From positions 1-13,624 of the forward strand of contig NW_014012118.1 of assembly GCF_000611645.1 (NCBI RefSeq): 13,624 nt of DNA. Direction: 5' to 3'. Of the stretch, positions 1 to 9,742 are shown one piece after another. Each line of letters begins with the position of its first letter. The first letter of the stretch is position 1. Position numbers and translations under genes: made by a program. The stretch is from Monoraphidium neglectum (Eukaryota; Chlorophyta; Chlorophyceae; Sphaeropleales; Selenastraceae). The notes under the pieces are model-generated. The model worked only from the letters and a program-made list of their open reading frames with translations, was not told where the DNA came from and searched no databases.

Positions 1-2301
1 CGCGCGCGCCGGGCGCGAAGCGCGGCGGCGGCGCGGCGGCATCGTCCAATGCGTCCGCGGCGCCGGGCAGGCGCGCGACCGCGATGGCGCCAGACTCCGC
101 CACCACCCCCAGATCGCGGTCTGACCACCAGCCCGCCGCCGCGACCCCGGGGGAGAAAGGCACGGGGCCGCGGCCGCCGGCGGGGGCGGTGGGCGCGGGC
201 TCGCCGGCAAAGGCCGCGCGGGCGTCAAGCGGGCGACAGTCGGGCAGCGATGCGACGAAGCACCTGGTTGAGAATGGTGACCGGGGTCAGGGGTGTGGCA
301 CGGGGTGAGACCCGCCGCTTTCATGTGTCTTGCCCGCTCGCAACAGGTGACGGCAGGCAGGATGCAAGCGGCTGCGGGCGGCCCCTGGCCCTGCCGACAC
401 GGTACACTTGCGGGCATTCAAAAAAGGGCTGCATGGGCCACCAGAAGCGCCCTGCTACACCCTTCCCCCCCGCCAGGTCAGCACCCGAACCTCCAGCACC
501 CTCACCCGCCCTCGTGCGTCACGAGAGCCGCGTGCTCTCCAGACGGGCTCAGCGCCGCCCGCCACGGCCGCGGGGCCAGGGAGCACGCCCCCAGCGCCGC
601 CCCCGCGAGCCCCGCCGTCCACCCGGGGCCCCGCGAGGGCCGCCCCCAGCTGCCGCGAAGCTTCGCCTCGCGGCCCCCAAGCCGCCACGCCGACAGCGTT
701 GCCCCCGCCGCCTCCAGGACGCCCCCGGCGCCGCCCCCGCCTGCGGGCGGGGCCGGGGCGTCGCCGCCGCTGGCGCTGGTGCTGGCTGCTGCGCCGCCGT
801 CGCCGGCAATGAGGAGGGTGGAGGTGGTCTCATCATACACAAGGCAGCGGACGGTCCCGTGGTGCCGCTGCAGGATGGGGGTCAGCGTCGAAAGTAGTTG
901 CATGGGTTGGGATGTGGTGCGGGAGCTCCGCAGAAAGGGAAGGGGGGGTCAAGGGGTCCAGCAGGTCGGCCGGGGTGTGTGTGCAGGGGGTTGAGAGTGG
1001 GCCCGGCATGCACATGGTCAAGCGGCTGCAACAGGCACGACACGCCGCCATCGTGTACAGCGAGCAGCCGCGACAGCGCACCTTTACACTGAATGAGGTG
1101 ATCACGTCAGCGCCGCCCCCGCCGCCGTGTTCTGGGCCCAGCTGCACCCAGTGCACGACGCGCGCCGCCGTCAGCAGCAGCAGGCTGCCCCCCGGGCCGA
1201 AGGCGACCGCCACCACCTGCTGCGCGGCCCAGGGCGCGTCCGCGTCCCACTGGCGCAGCACACGGCCTCGACTGTTGGCGTGGGGACATGCGGCGCAGGG
1301 GCGTGTGTGAGGCGTACACGCGCGGGGCGGCAGACACCGATCCACGACCAGCTCGTTAGTGGACTGCGGCCGATCTGCCAACCAGCCCAGTGTGCAGCAG
1401 CATGCTGCAGCTGGGCCACCTGCTGCGCTGAAATGAGCAGGAGCTGGAGCAATAGCATACACACTGCGCCGCCACTGCGGCTGCCCCCTCCCCTCCCGAA
1501 CCGCGCCGGTGTCGCTCGGCCCGCGCACTCACGCGTCCAGCAGCCAGATGCAGGAGGACCGGCACGCCACCAGCAGCCTCTCCCCCACAGCGCCGCTGCC
1601 ACCGCCGTCGCTGCCGCCGCCGCCCCCCTCGCCGGGCGCGGCGCCCCAGCAGACGCTCATGATTGAGTCCGGGCGCTCCCCGCCGTCCGAAGGGGAGGAC
1701 GGGGGTTCAAAAACGGAGGTGACACGGCTGAAGCGGTCTTCGGCGGACAGCACCGCCACGCGGCAGCGGGACAGCTCGACCACGGCCGCGGCACGGCCAC
1801 TGGGCGACACCGCCAGGTCTAGGTCTGCTGCTGTGATGCGCCACAGGGGCCCGCGGTGGGTGCGGGGCGGGGCGGTTGGTGTCAGTTGCTGGTGGCGGGC
1901 GGTCGAGATGCCGCCGGCCGCTCGAAGCCCAGAGGCTTCGCCCAGACCAGACGAGAGAATGGCTCACTGCATGTGAGCGCACAGCAGCCAGTTGCGCTGC
2001 GGCCAGATTAATCGAAGCCAGCAGCCAGCCAGTTTTGGGGCCTGACGCAACAACACCGAGCGCCCCCGCGCGCCGCACCTGTGCCTGCCCCCTCGTCGCG
2101 TATTCCAACGCAGCCCAGCGCTGCACGGCGAAGCCTGTCGACATATGAGAGCGGCGCCCCCGCCGCCGCATGCTGCGCTGCGGCAGCATTCGCAGCGGCG
2201 CCAGAGGCGCCGCCATCCCCAGCATACAAACGCTCAGCCAGGGGAACATGCTCGTAAAGAATCCGCAGCGCCGACAGCTGGTGCTGAAGCTGCATCGCCA
2301 T
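1..2301 (-). CDS. NBAS: NBAS/MIP2-like ER tethering complex subunit (SEC39 family), N-terminal part, 5 exons, partial
   Basis: Exons on the minus strand are 2301-2079, 1830-1533, 1271-1082, 867-506 and 263-1 (open at the window edge), giving about 445 residues. Phases match at all four junctions and donors are GTGCGG, GTGAGT, GTGCGC and GTGAGG. The start is the first real ATG of the exon 1 frame; codons before it include a TTG, not a Met. The product shows WD40-like strands in the order of the NBAS/plant MIP2 N-terminal propeller: LAVSPSGR (about 80-87), CIWLLDARGRVL (about 169-180), TLLIAGDGG, LSAWRL (295-300), AALSPSGEHAALV and GWWSD (402-406, matching the conserved WW of the family). Gly/Ala-rich loops separate the strands. 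NBAS/MIP2 proteins belong to the Dsl1/NRZ complex that tethers COPI vesicles at the ER; animal NBAS also acts in nonsense-mediated decay. The Sec39 helical part would lie to the left of base 1. Family assignment is from remembered motif order, not a search; exon 1 is the least certain part. Confidence 0.72.
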
Positions 2302-2906
2302 CACGGCCAGCAATCAGCTCGCTGCTGCGTCTTGGGAGCGGCCTCGCGCGATCGAGAGCCGCAGGCTGGTGGCGCTGGTGGCGAGCCGACGCGCCCAACT
2401 GCGGGCGTGAGCCAACACCAGCAGCGCTGGGGCGCCGCCGCAAGCGCGGCGGACGGCCGTCAAGGAATGCAGATCAATACCATCATACATTGATAAGGAG
2501 TAGGTGCGGACTCATTGTGCAGCACGCAGCATCAGCCAGATCGTCTGCATGTGCACTCTCTTGTTACGAGGTATGCTGCTGACAGTGTTATGATATGTTC
2601 AGCTCGTCAAGCATTCTTGGTGGATATACAGATCGCTGGAATACACGCCACATAACTATTTACTTGCACCAAGTGCATCGCTGATTGTCAGGTCGATCAC
2701 TGCAAACTCGGAGCTTGACCGTGCAGAGGCACTCATTATCTCATAGTGAGTGATCGGGCCTAGAGCGGTGGATCGCCACAAGCGCACAGCGCCATGCCGT
2801 TGCCCGCACAAGTGCCTGGGTTGCCGCATCAGCCCTAGCGCTGGTGACAAACAGCGCTGCGATCGCCTTGCACCACGCGGCGCTTGTCGCACCCGTGCAG
2901 GCTAGC
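2302..2906. promoter_or_regulatory. Shared upstream region of the divergent NBAS-like and V-ATPase G genes
   Basis: This 605-base stretch separates the two divergent start codons and must hold both promoters and 5' untranslated regions. Base composition falls from very GC-rich near 2302-2460 to clearly more AT-rich between about 2470 and 2760. I see no convincing TATA box or other named element. Short open frames on both strands here (for example the minus-strand frame around 2443-2234) resemble no protein I know. A 5' untranslated exon for either gene is possible. Confidence 0.45.
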
Positions 2907-3721
2907 ATGCAGGGCGCAGGCATTCAAAACCTGCTGTCGGCGGAGGCAGAGGCCGGCAAGATCGTGGCCGAAGCGCGCAAGGTGCGGGGTGCTGTGCTCC
3001 TGTTGCCACCTGTGGGCCTCTTGCATACTCAGCAGCAAACGCATGCCTCCGCAACTACCATGCGAAATGCAATACACCAAGTAGCGCGTTCCACGCATCT
3101 GCCCTGCCCCGCTCGACCGCATGCGACCCCATCATGGCCCCCGCAGGCCAAGCAGGAGCGCCTGCGGCAGGCCAAGGCGGAGGCGGAGCGAGAGATTGCG
3201 GCTTACAGGGCTGAGCGCGAGGGCGGGTACCAGAAGAAGCTCTCAGAGGTGCGGGCCGCAGCGAAAGAAGTAAGGTCGCAGCGTTGGAGCGGGCATGGCG
3301 TTAACGCATTGCAGCAGGGGCGCCGCTCCTGTTGCAGAGCAATTGCTCGGCTACACGAGGCGTCGTTGAACAGCCATGCGCAGCAGCATGCAAACTTTCC
3401 GGTCCCTTCATAAAGGCGGGGCAGGGCTTCAAATGCAGCACAGCAGCCGACGTGGCGCAGCCCCTGTAGCGGCGCAGCCTAGCGGCCCGCATGCAAGGGT
3501 TGGTGCGCGCTGGTGCTGACACACCCTCGCGTGCCCGCGCAACGCATCCGGCCGCCCCCGTGCGCGTCGCCCCCCCGCAGACCACCAGCGGCGCCGCGGC
3601 CACGTCCGACCGGCTGCACAAGGAGACGGAGCAGGCCATCAAGCAGGTGCAGAGCGACGTGGCGGCCAGCAAGGGGAGCGTGGTGGACATGCTCGTGCGC
3701 TACGCCACCACAGTGGCATGA
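2907..3721 (+). CDS. VHA-G: V-type proton ATPase subunit G, 3 exons, complete
   Basis: Exons 2907-2981, 3147-3248 and 3581-3721 encode 105 residues; all junctions are phase 0, with donors GTGCGG twice and acceptors CCGCAG twice. Subunit G pairs with subunit E in the peripheral stalk that holds the V1 head static while the vacuolar proton pump turns. The sequence shows the family pattern: an N-terminal IQNLLSAEAEAGKIVAEARK stretch, a charged Lys/Glu/Ala coiled coil (AKQERLRQAKAEAEREIAAY), a TSDRLHKETEQAI segment, and a C-terminal VVDMLVRYATTV ending like plant subunit G. Length is close to the usual 105-118 residues. The ATG at 2907 puts the conserved IQxLL motif near residue 6, as in plants; an upstream in-frame extension looks untranslated. 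The gene diverges from the NBAS-like gene and converges on the surface-protein gene. Confidence 0.93.
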
Positions 3722-4128
3722 CGGGGATGAGGCGAGAGGCGCCGGCAGTGCAGCACGCTGACGCGAGGGGCGCTGGCACTGTGAAGCGTGCCTGTCAGCT
3801 TTTCCCTGCTTGCCCACACAGTGCTGGCTGCCTCACTACTGCCTCAACGTTGTCTCTGCAGTCTTCGCATGGAATGGCACCGCATACATGGCAGTGGCAG
3901 TAATAATTTCAATCAAGCGGCTGTGGAGGATGTGCAGCTCGCCTGCACTTCTCACCACACATATTCATGGGCTTGCGCATTTCAGTGCAAGAGGGGGTAG
4001 GACTGTTCCAGGACGGTCAGGCCAGCTATGTACAGGGGTCACAGCAATCATAACACAACGCAGGGCTAATCAGCACGCCCAGCACCGTTTTGATGCGGCC
4101 TTCCATCCTTGTTGGGGGGCGCGACAAA
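3722..4128. other. Convergent 3' flank between V-ATPase G and the surface-protein gene
   Basis: These 407 bases hold the 3' ends of two converging transcription units. I found no TGTAA, the usual green-algal polyadenylation signal, on the plus strand and no reverse complement (TTACA) for the minus gene. Each gene must therefore use a variant signal or one lying inside its neighbour; TTACA does occur in V-ATPase G exon 2 near 3203. No coding region is supported here. Confidence 0.4.
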
Positions 4129-6323
4129 TCACAAAGTAGCAAGAGCAACTGCAGCAGCAACCCCAAGCAGCTCCGCCAGCGCAGGCCAAACAGGCAGTGG
4201 ACGTCGTCCCTGTGCGCCGCTCTTTGCACCGGCGGATTCAGGGGCTTCGCCATTGGGCGCCATGGGTGCCGCGATATTATTTATAGTAGGCGCTGCGCTC
4301 GTCGCGCCCGCGGCCCCAGCGCCCTTGCAGGGCACACTGTCTGGCGAGTTGACGAGCCTGTTTCACAGCGTGAGCAACAATGTTGTTAGGCGCCAGCAGC
4401 AGCCTCGCTCCGCAACAATGTTGTTAGGCGCAGGCAGCAGCATCACGCGCAGCCATCCATGCCCTCGCACGTACACCCCCCTTGACACCCGTTCGAAGCA
4501 GCCAACCATGGCCAGGGCTCCCAGCTCACGTGCCGATCTTGACCGACGAATAAGAAGGCTCTCCCATCGGCTTGGGGCAGTGCGTAGCGTTGCCCAGCCA
4601 CACCTGCAGCACCCCGCTCCCCGGGTCCAGGCGGCCGGCCTCGCAATACGCCTCCACCTCGCTGTCGCCGTTGACCCTCGCATTGACCTGGGTGCCAAGG
4701 AGGAGGGTACAGCCTGACGCAGGCACATATGTGTTCCGTGCCCCTGCTCACAACGTATCGTGTTTTTAACACCCCTAGGGATATCCAGCCAGACAAATTC
4801 GTGCTGCATGTTGCTTGACGCAATCGGCCCTCGCGGTGCCGCCGGGTCGGGTGAGTCGGTGTTGACAGGGTCGGTGCCGACAGGCTGCGCGGCCGGGGGT
4901 CCAACCCGTCCCCACCTGCACGAGTGTGCCCTTGTACTCATACGAGCCGGTGCAGGCGTGGCTGAGAAAGTGCCCTTGTATAAGCCCGAGGGCGCGTCGC
5001 CCCCTGCCGTCAACGCCCGCCGCTGGCGCGACGAAGGCCCAAGAGTAGCCGCCAGGCGCGGAGACGCCCGCGGAGGAGGGGCCCGCAAAGTAGCCGCGTA
5101 GGAAGGGCGGCGGCCCGGGGATCGCCAGGGCTGGCAACTCGTCCAGCTGGGAGGGCACGATCGGCACGTGCGACCCGTCAGACGCGCTGCCGGGCCCGCC
5201 GGCGACCTCCGCGGCCGCGGCGGTCGGCAGCGCCACGCAGCCGGTGTACACATTGGGGAGATCGATGGCGGCGCCACCTGGGAGCTCCGTGACGCGTTTC
5301 AGGGTGGAGTGGGTCTGGGTGTAGTCGGACGTCCTGTGGGGCGCGGGCTTTGGACGTCAGCAGGGACACGTACTTGTCAGTGCAGGCAACAAGGACGGTT
5401 CAATGTCACCTGTTGGTTTTTGGTTGCTGAGAACAGAAGCACCGCAGCAAACATGAGCGGAGCTGGTCAAGTAATCGAGATGTCAGTCGCAGGCGCCGCA
5501 GCGACGGGCGGGCGGCCCAACCCACCAGTCGGCAGCGGCGACAGACCCCGTTTCTCTCGCGACCGAGGCGAGGCGCGTCACGGTCTTCAGCGTGTCGTTG
5601 GCGGCTGTCGCGTTGGTGGCCAGCTGCAGGGAGGTTTGCCCAGGATAGCCTTGCGTGGGCATGAGGTCGACAGCAAAACAGGCGGGGACGAGGGGCTTGA
5701 AAATGCAGCTTGCAGGGGAACAGCTTTGTGCAATATGGTGTGTGTGCGAGGTGCCCTTGCAAGCACCGGGCTCGCGAGTTGGCTGGCCTTGCTCTCCACC
5801 TTGAGGGCGCTCCAGGGTGCCGCGTACTCCGCGCGCTCATCAGTGCCGCTGTCGATGCAGGTGCTGGTGGGCTGCAGGCAGCATGATTAGGATACAACAG
5901 CAACAGCGGCCGATCGAATCGCGGCACCGTTGTGCGGGCTGCAATATCAGCCGGGCATGCACTGCGAAGCAACGGCAGGTCGCTCTGCTTTGTAAACCTT
6001 TACTCAGATGACAACATGGCTGCCCTGTTGCTGCTGTATGTATTGTTGAGGCATACGCGCGGTGTTTGCCTGTTGGGTACTGCGACTTCAAACCGCCCAG
6101 CCAACCAACAGCTCCGCACCAGCAAGTAACCGCCGATAAGTGCCTCAACGCCTGCAGCGCCGACCTCACTGGCGAAGCTGAAGGTAGTGCCTAGCCCAAT
6201 GCCAATGGATCCGTGCCCGGCCCACAAACCATCAACGTTTGGGAGGGCTGTGCTGTTGGATGACGAGGCGCCAGCCTGAGCAAGCACGAGCAGCGCAAGT
6301 ACGACGGCCCCTTGCGCCAACAT
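4129..6323 (-). CDS. Unrecognised secreted, probably GPI-anchored protein, 6 exons, complete
   Basis: Exons on the minus strand are 6323-6120, 5871-5800, 5695-5526, 5333-4916, 4687-4530 and 4336-4129, about 409 residues, phase-consistent at all five junctions. The frame also has a GTG at 6335, but the first ATG is at 6323 and begins a good signal peptide (residues 1 to about 18, LAQGAVVLALLVLAQAGA). The C terminus has a polar Gly/Ala/Ser-rich linker followed by an 18-residue hydrophobic tail (about 392-409) ending at the stop, typical of a GPI-attachment signal. Between them are seven cysteines (73, 98, 181, 276, 303, 325, 344) and sequons at N23, N120, N125 and N321. An extracellular or wall-facing location is inferred. 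I do not recognise the family and propose no activity. The third-exon acceptor (TTTTCAAG at 5696) is weak and is the least certain border. Internal continuity, such as TLVQ joining VNARVNGDSEVEAYC, supports the rest. Confidence 0.66.
4374..4442 (+). repeat. Two-copy direct repeat, 38-base spacing, in an intron
   Basis: The 20-base string GCAACAATGTTGTTAGGCGC occurs at 4374-4393 and again, identical, at 4412-4431. Each copy is followed by a CAGCAGC-rich tail, so the two units sit 38 bases apart. The core ACAATGTTGT is nearly palindromic. Both copies lie in the last intron (4529-4337) of the minus-strand surface-protein gene. This looks like a local tandem duplication; I see no transposase or target-site duplication. 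Confidence 0.75.
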
Positions 6324-6786
6324 TCCAGCCGTCACAGCGTATTTACGTGGCTGTCAAAATGCTATGCTAAAATGTGTCGTGTCGCGAGATCTACGGCAAC
6401 GGTGCATGGAAGGCAATCGGCATGGCGCCTTCGTTGCCCTGTGGCATCGTTGATATCTACATTTTGAATATGCGCCCACTATCATATGTCATTCGCCTAT
6501 TACGGTACAAAATCATCGTTTGTTGCAGCTTGATGCGCACAACGTTGGGCAGTCGTGGGGCCGAGTGTAGAGCGAGTGCGGCGGCGCAGCACAAACGGGG
6601 TGGCAGCCGCAGCGCACACCTGGGCAACACGACGAATCCCGGGTGGTGGCCCCAGAAAGGCAGTCATTTCTGGCAGCCTAGAATGACCTAGCAAACAACC
6701 TCAAGCTGTGTGATCACGGCGCTGCACCCTTGACAAGCAGCACGGCACCTGTGGAAAAGATACGCCAGGCAGGGAGTGGCGGCCGG
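6324..6786. promoter_or_regulatory. Shared upstream region of the divergent surface-protein and eEF2 methyltransferase genes
   Basis: This 463-base interval separates two divergent ATGs (6323 minus, 6787 plus). The part from about 6340 to 6530 is noticeably AT-richer than the flanking exons, with stretches such as GTCAAAATGCTATGCTAAAA and CTACATTTTGAATATG. I cannot identify a specific element. The in-frame codons just upstream of 6787 begin with TTG rather than ATG, so I treat them as 5' untranslated. Confidence 0.42.
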
Positions 6787-9063
6787 ATGAGCCCTGGCAG
6801 CATTCGGCCCCCGATGGACTGTGATGCCCTGCTGCGGCTGAGCCTCTGGCAGCTGGATCCCATCAGGACGGTGCGCGGCCGGCGTCAACGGGCATCAGAG
6901 CGGTGGCGGGCCAGGCGGTCTCCGCCGCGGGCACCGCAAGGTTCCCCGCAGCCGCTGGCACAGGTCGCCCATGCAGCGGCCGCAAACCGCTCGTTCGGAC
7001 CTTGAAGCCCCTCAACCGCTCTTTTTTTGCAGTTGTCTTGCGTTTGAGCACACCCCGCCGCGCATCTTCCAGGTACTGAACCAGCTGGCAGCGGCGCACG
7101 GCGGCTCCCTAGGCCCAGAGGCGCAGGCCGCCCTGGCGCGCGCGCTGCGCTCGACGCCCCTGCTGCGCGCGCTGCCGCCGGCGCCGCGCTACCTGGCGCA
7201 GCTACTGAAAGGCCTGGTGGATCAGCCAGGGTCGGGGGCGGGGGGCGGGGCCAGCGGCGGCGTCTCGGACGAGCTGGCTGAGCTGTGCACTGAGGTGCTG
7301 CTGCGGCCGCCGGTGAGGCGCCGCTGCGGCTGCTCGTGGATAGCCGCAACTGCACCAACGTGTGCCCCAGCTCTTTTGCGATCGAGGACGACTGGGGCCG
7401 CGACTGCGGCCAGCGGAGGTTTGGGTGCTCTTTGCAGGAAAATGACATGCAACACACTGCACAGCGCTAGCTGCGCACCAGCGTGACCAGGTTTAGCCAT
7501 GCCTCGTAGCTGCGCCTGCTAGCTTCGCAGTGAACCATTCGCGCTCACGGCGGCCCCTGCTGCACGCCTGTGCTGTCATCATGCTCCCCAGGCCCCTTCC
7601 TCGGGCGCCGTGTGGCCCCACAAGACCTGGTATTACTCGTCCGCACCTTCGTCAGAGCAGCTGACAGTGCTTGAGGCGGCCCATGCGTCGCGCGTGACGG
7701 CTTTTCTTGCGGCTGAAGGTGGTGCGGCGCCCAATGGCGACAACCACCATCACCACAAACATCACGAGCAGCAGCAACAGTCGCAGCAGCACGAGGAGCA
7801 GCAGCAACAGAAGCATCAACATCACAATCAACAGCAGCAGCAGGAGGAGGAGCAGGAGTGGACGCAGGAAGGAGAGGCGCCGAGCGCCTCTGCAGGGCTG
7901 GTGACCCTGAGGCTGTCACAGAACATGCTGGACGGCAACACAGGTGACGGCACTGCAGCGCAGCATGATTTGGCGGGGGGGTTGACAACCAAGCTTGTGC
8001 CCAAGCATACCTGGCTGCTACTGCAGCGCATCCCCGCCAAAACATCCGCAATCTCCCAAACGCAGCAGCACACTGCCTTGATTGACCAACCCGCAAGGAG
8101 CCCGCATGAAGCGCTGGGTGCCTTGCATTCCTCCCGTAAAGCGTGTGAATCTGATCTACAACTGCATGTGCACTTTTGCCATCCGACACGCAGGGTGTCA
8201 CGAGTGGGAGGCTGGTTTCTTGCTTGCTGAGTTTGTACTCAGCAACTTGCACCTGTTCAGAGGTAATGACGGGCTGGCAGGGGAGTCATCTGCCTTTTGT
8301 GAAGTGCATGCGCATCAAAGGTCTTTGCGCCAGGTGTTTATCAATCTGCGCTTGCCGCCACTGCAATGTTTAACCTCGTCCCCCTACTGCACCCGCAGGC
8401 AAGCGCTGCCTGGACGTCGGCTGCGGGTCGGGCCTGGTCGGGCTCGCGCTGTTCCGCGCCGGCGCCGCGTCGGCGACGCTCGCAGACGGCGACGCCGGCG
8501 CTCTCATGAACTGCATCCGCAACCTGGGGCTCAACGGCGTCGGGCGCTCCGCAGTGCTGGCGGGCGGCCTGCAGGAGGCCGTGGCGTGCGGGGCGCGGGT
8601 GGCCGTATGCCCCATGGTTTGGGAGGAGGTGGCGGCAGAAGAGGAGGATGAGGAGGAGCAGAGGAGGGCGATAGCGCGGCTGCCCTGGTTTGAGTTGCTG
8701 GTGGCCTCTGACGTGCTATACGACCCCAACATCGTTGCGCCCTTTGTGCGCGTACTGGCGCGCCTGCTGCGGCGGGCGCCGCCACGGCTCTTAGATGCGG
8801 ACGAGGCGCGCGGCGCGCCAAGCGGCTACGGCACCAGCAGCGCGTGCTGCGCGTACGTAGCGACGACGTTCAGGCAGCCGGCGACGTTTGCGCTGTTCGA
8901 GCGGCGCGCCGCTGAGGCCGGGCTGCGGCTGGAGCGGCTGGCCACCGAGGGGCTTGGGCAGCGGGGGGCTGTCGCATTCCAAGGCGCACGCGCGCTGCAG
9001 GACCGCGGTGGGATCATCTTGCACCGTGTCACCGCTTTGGCAGGTGCTTTGCACCACGTGTAA
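6787..9063 (+). CDS. EEF2KMT: FAM86/EEF2KMT-type protein-lysine N-methyltransferase, 5 exons, complete
   Basis: Exons 6787-6870, 7073-7312, 7592-7943, 8194-8262 and 8399-9063 encode about 469 residues, with phase matching at every junction. EEF2KMT (FAM86) uses S-adenosylmethionine to trimethylate a lysine of elongation factor 2 in the cytosol. The N-terminal part (1-108) carries the FAM86-type helical region, with PPAPRYLAQLLKGL and DELAELCTEVLL matching its PPSVKY...LxELI and DELYEALAETL pattern. Next come LSQNMLDGNTG (216-226) and CHEWEAGFLLAEFVLS (from 227), close to plant homologues. The Rossmann domain has motif I LDVGCGSGLVG (253-263), an acidic ADGD (277-280) and LLVASDVLYDP (348-358), the expected DxxY-type motif IV. 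A His/Gln/Glu-rich tract (about 159-196) and acidic residues 326-336 are insertions. The exon 2 border is uncertain: a T-rich acceptor at 7032 competes, but only the one ending at 7072 keeps phase. eEF2 as substrate is inferred from the family. Confidence 0.84.
7741..7855 (+). repeat. CAC/CAG-rich low-complexity tract encoding His/Gln
   Basis: This part of exon 3 of the eEF2 methyltransferase gene is built almost wholly of CAC, CAT, CAG, CAA and GAG codons. In frame it gives runs such as HHHHKHH, EQQQQSQQHEEQQQQ and HNQQQQQEEEQE. It falls between the N-terminal region and the conserved pre-catalytic LSQNMLDGNTG block, so it should form a flexible loop rather than disturb the fold. Triplet repeats of this kind are prone to length change between strains. 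Confidence 0.9.
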
Positions 9064-9742
9064 CCCCTGGGTGGGAGGTGACGCAATCGGCAGGGGCGTG
9101 CCGCAGGCAGCTGCGCATGAGGCCAAGCGGCCGCCGCAGCGTGGTCGATTTTGGGCTGGTTCACCTGAAAGACGCCGAAGAATGCAGCAAAAGAACTCAG
9201 CACAGGAAATAATGCCTAAATTTTCTTATCAAGCGCCACCTTTGCAGTCACCACGTACCGCCTCGCTTTGCTCCACAGCGATCCGTGGTCGGGCGGTGTG
9301 TCTTGACCTGCTCGCGCACCGAGGCGGTGTCTCACTCGTCTGTGATCGCGAGTGTATTGGAGTGTGTGTTTTCGGCTTGATGTTTTTTTTGAATTTTGGA
9401 CGCAACAAGGCTGCCGGGTTGATGTACACAAACCGCGTGCATTGGCGTGCAGTGCAGTGCAGTGATGTGCGCGGGGCCGGGTGCCGCGCTGCCGCCAAGT
9501 GGCTATACCGTACCATGGGCGCAGCTCACGGGTGAGGGTACACTGCTGCGGTTATGTGGATACTGCGAATGTTTCGTGTGCGCTTGCGACACTTCAGCAC
9601 CGTACCAGGCCTTACTACAGTAGGGGGTTGGGGGCCAAGGTCGTTGCGATTTTTCGAGTTCGGCGACCTTATGACACCCTGTCTGTACGTAAGTGATACA
9701 ATCATCTTGTAAGATAGCAGAATTAGAAGTGGTTTCGCCGCA
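9064..9742. other. Spacer: 3' end of eEF2 methyltransferase gene and upstream region of membrane methyltransferase gene
   Basis: These 679 bases lie between two genes on the same strand. The stop codon of the upstream gene is itself within GTGTAA (9059-9063), a possible TGTAA signal but too early to be convincing. A second TGTAA at 9709-9713 sits only 30 bases before the next ATG. A T8 run at 9383-9390 and a short GTGCA triple repeat at 9447-9464 are the only other structures seen. The open frames present resemble no protein I know. Confidence 0.4.

Noticed and set aside
49..897. 282-codon plus-strand open frame and overlapping plus frames to about 994
   Set aside because: They lie antisense to the NBAS-like exons and consist of Pro/Arg/Ala-rich composition without motifs. 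The minus-strand exons have matching phases and family-like strands.
2301..2313. Start of the NBAS-like gene at 2313
   Set aside because: That codon is TTG; the first ATG in the frame is at 2301.
4688..4760. Acceptor at about 4746-4749 for exon 5 of the surface protein, adding a YVPASGC segment
   Set aside because: The phase does not match the donor at 4915. The pyrimidine-rich acceptor ending at 4688 fits phase 0 and joins smoothly.
6320..6335. Start of the surface protein at 6335
   Set aside because: The codon there is GTG. The first ATG, four codons later at 6323, gives a better signal peptide.
7020..7072. T-rich acceptor ending at 7032 as the start of exon 2 of the eEF2 methyltransferase
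   Set aside because: It looks strong, but with exon 1 ending in phase 0 it leads directly to a stop. Only the acceptor ending at 7072 keeps the frame.
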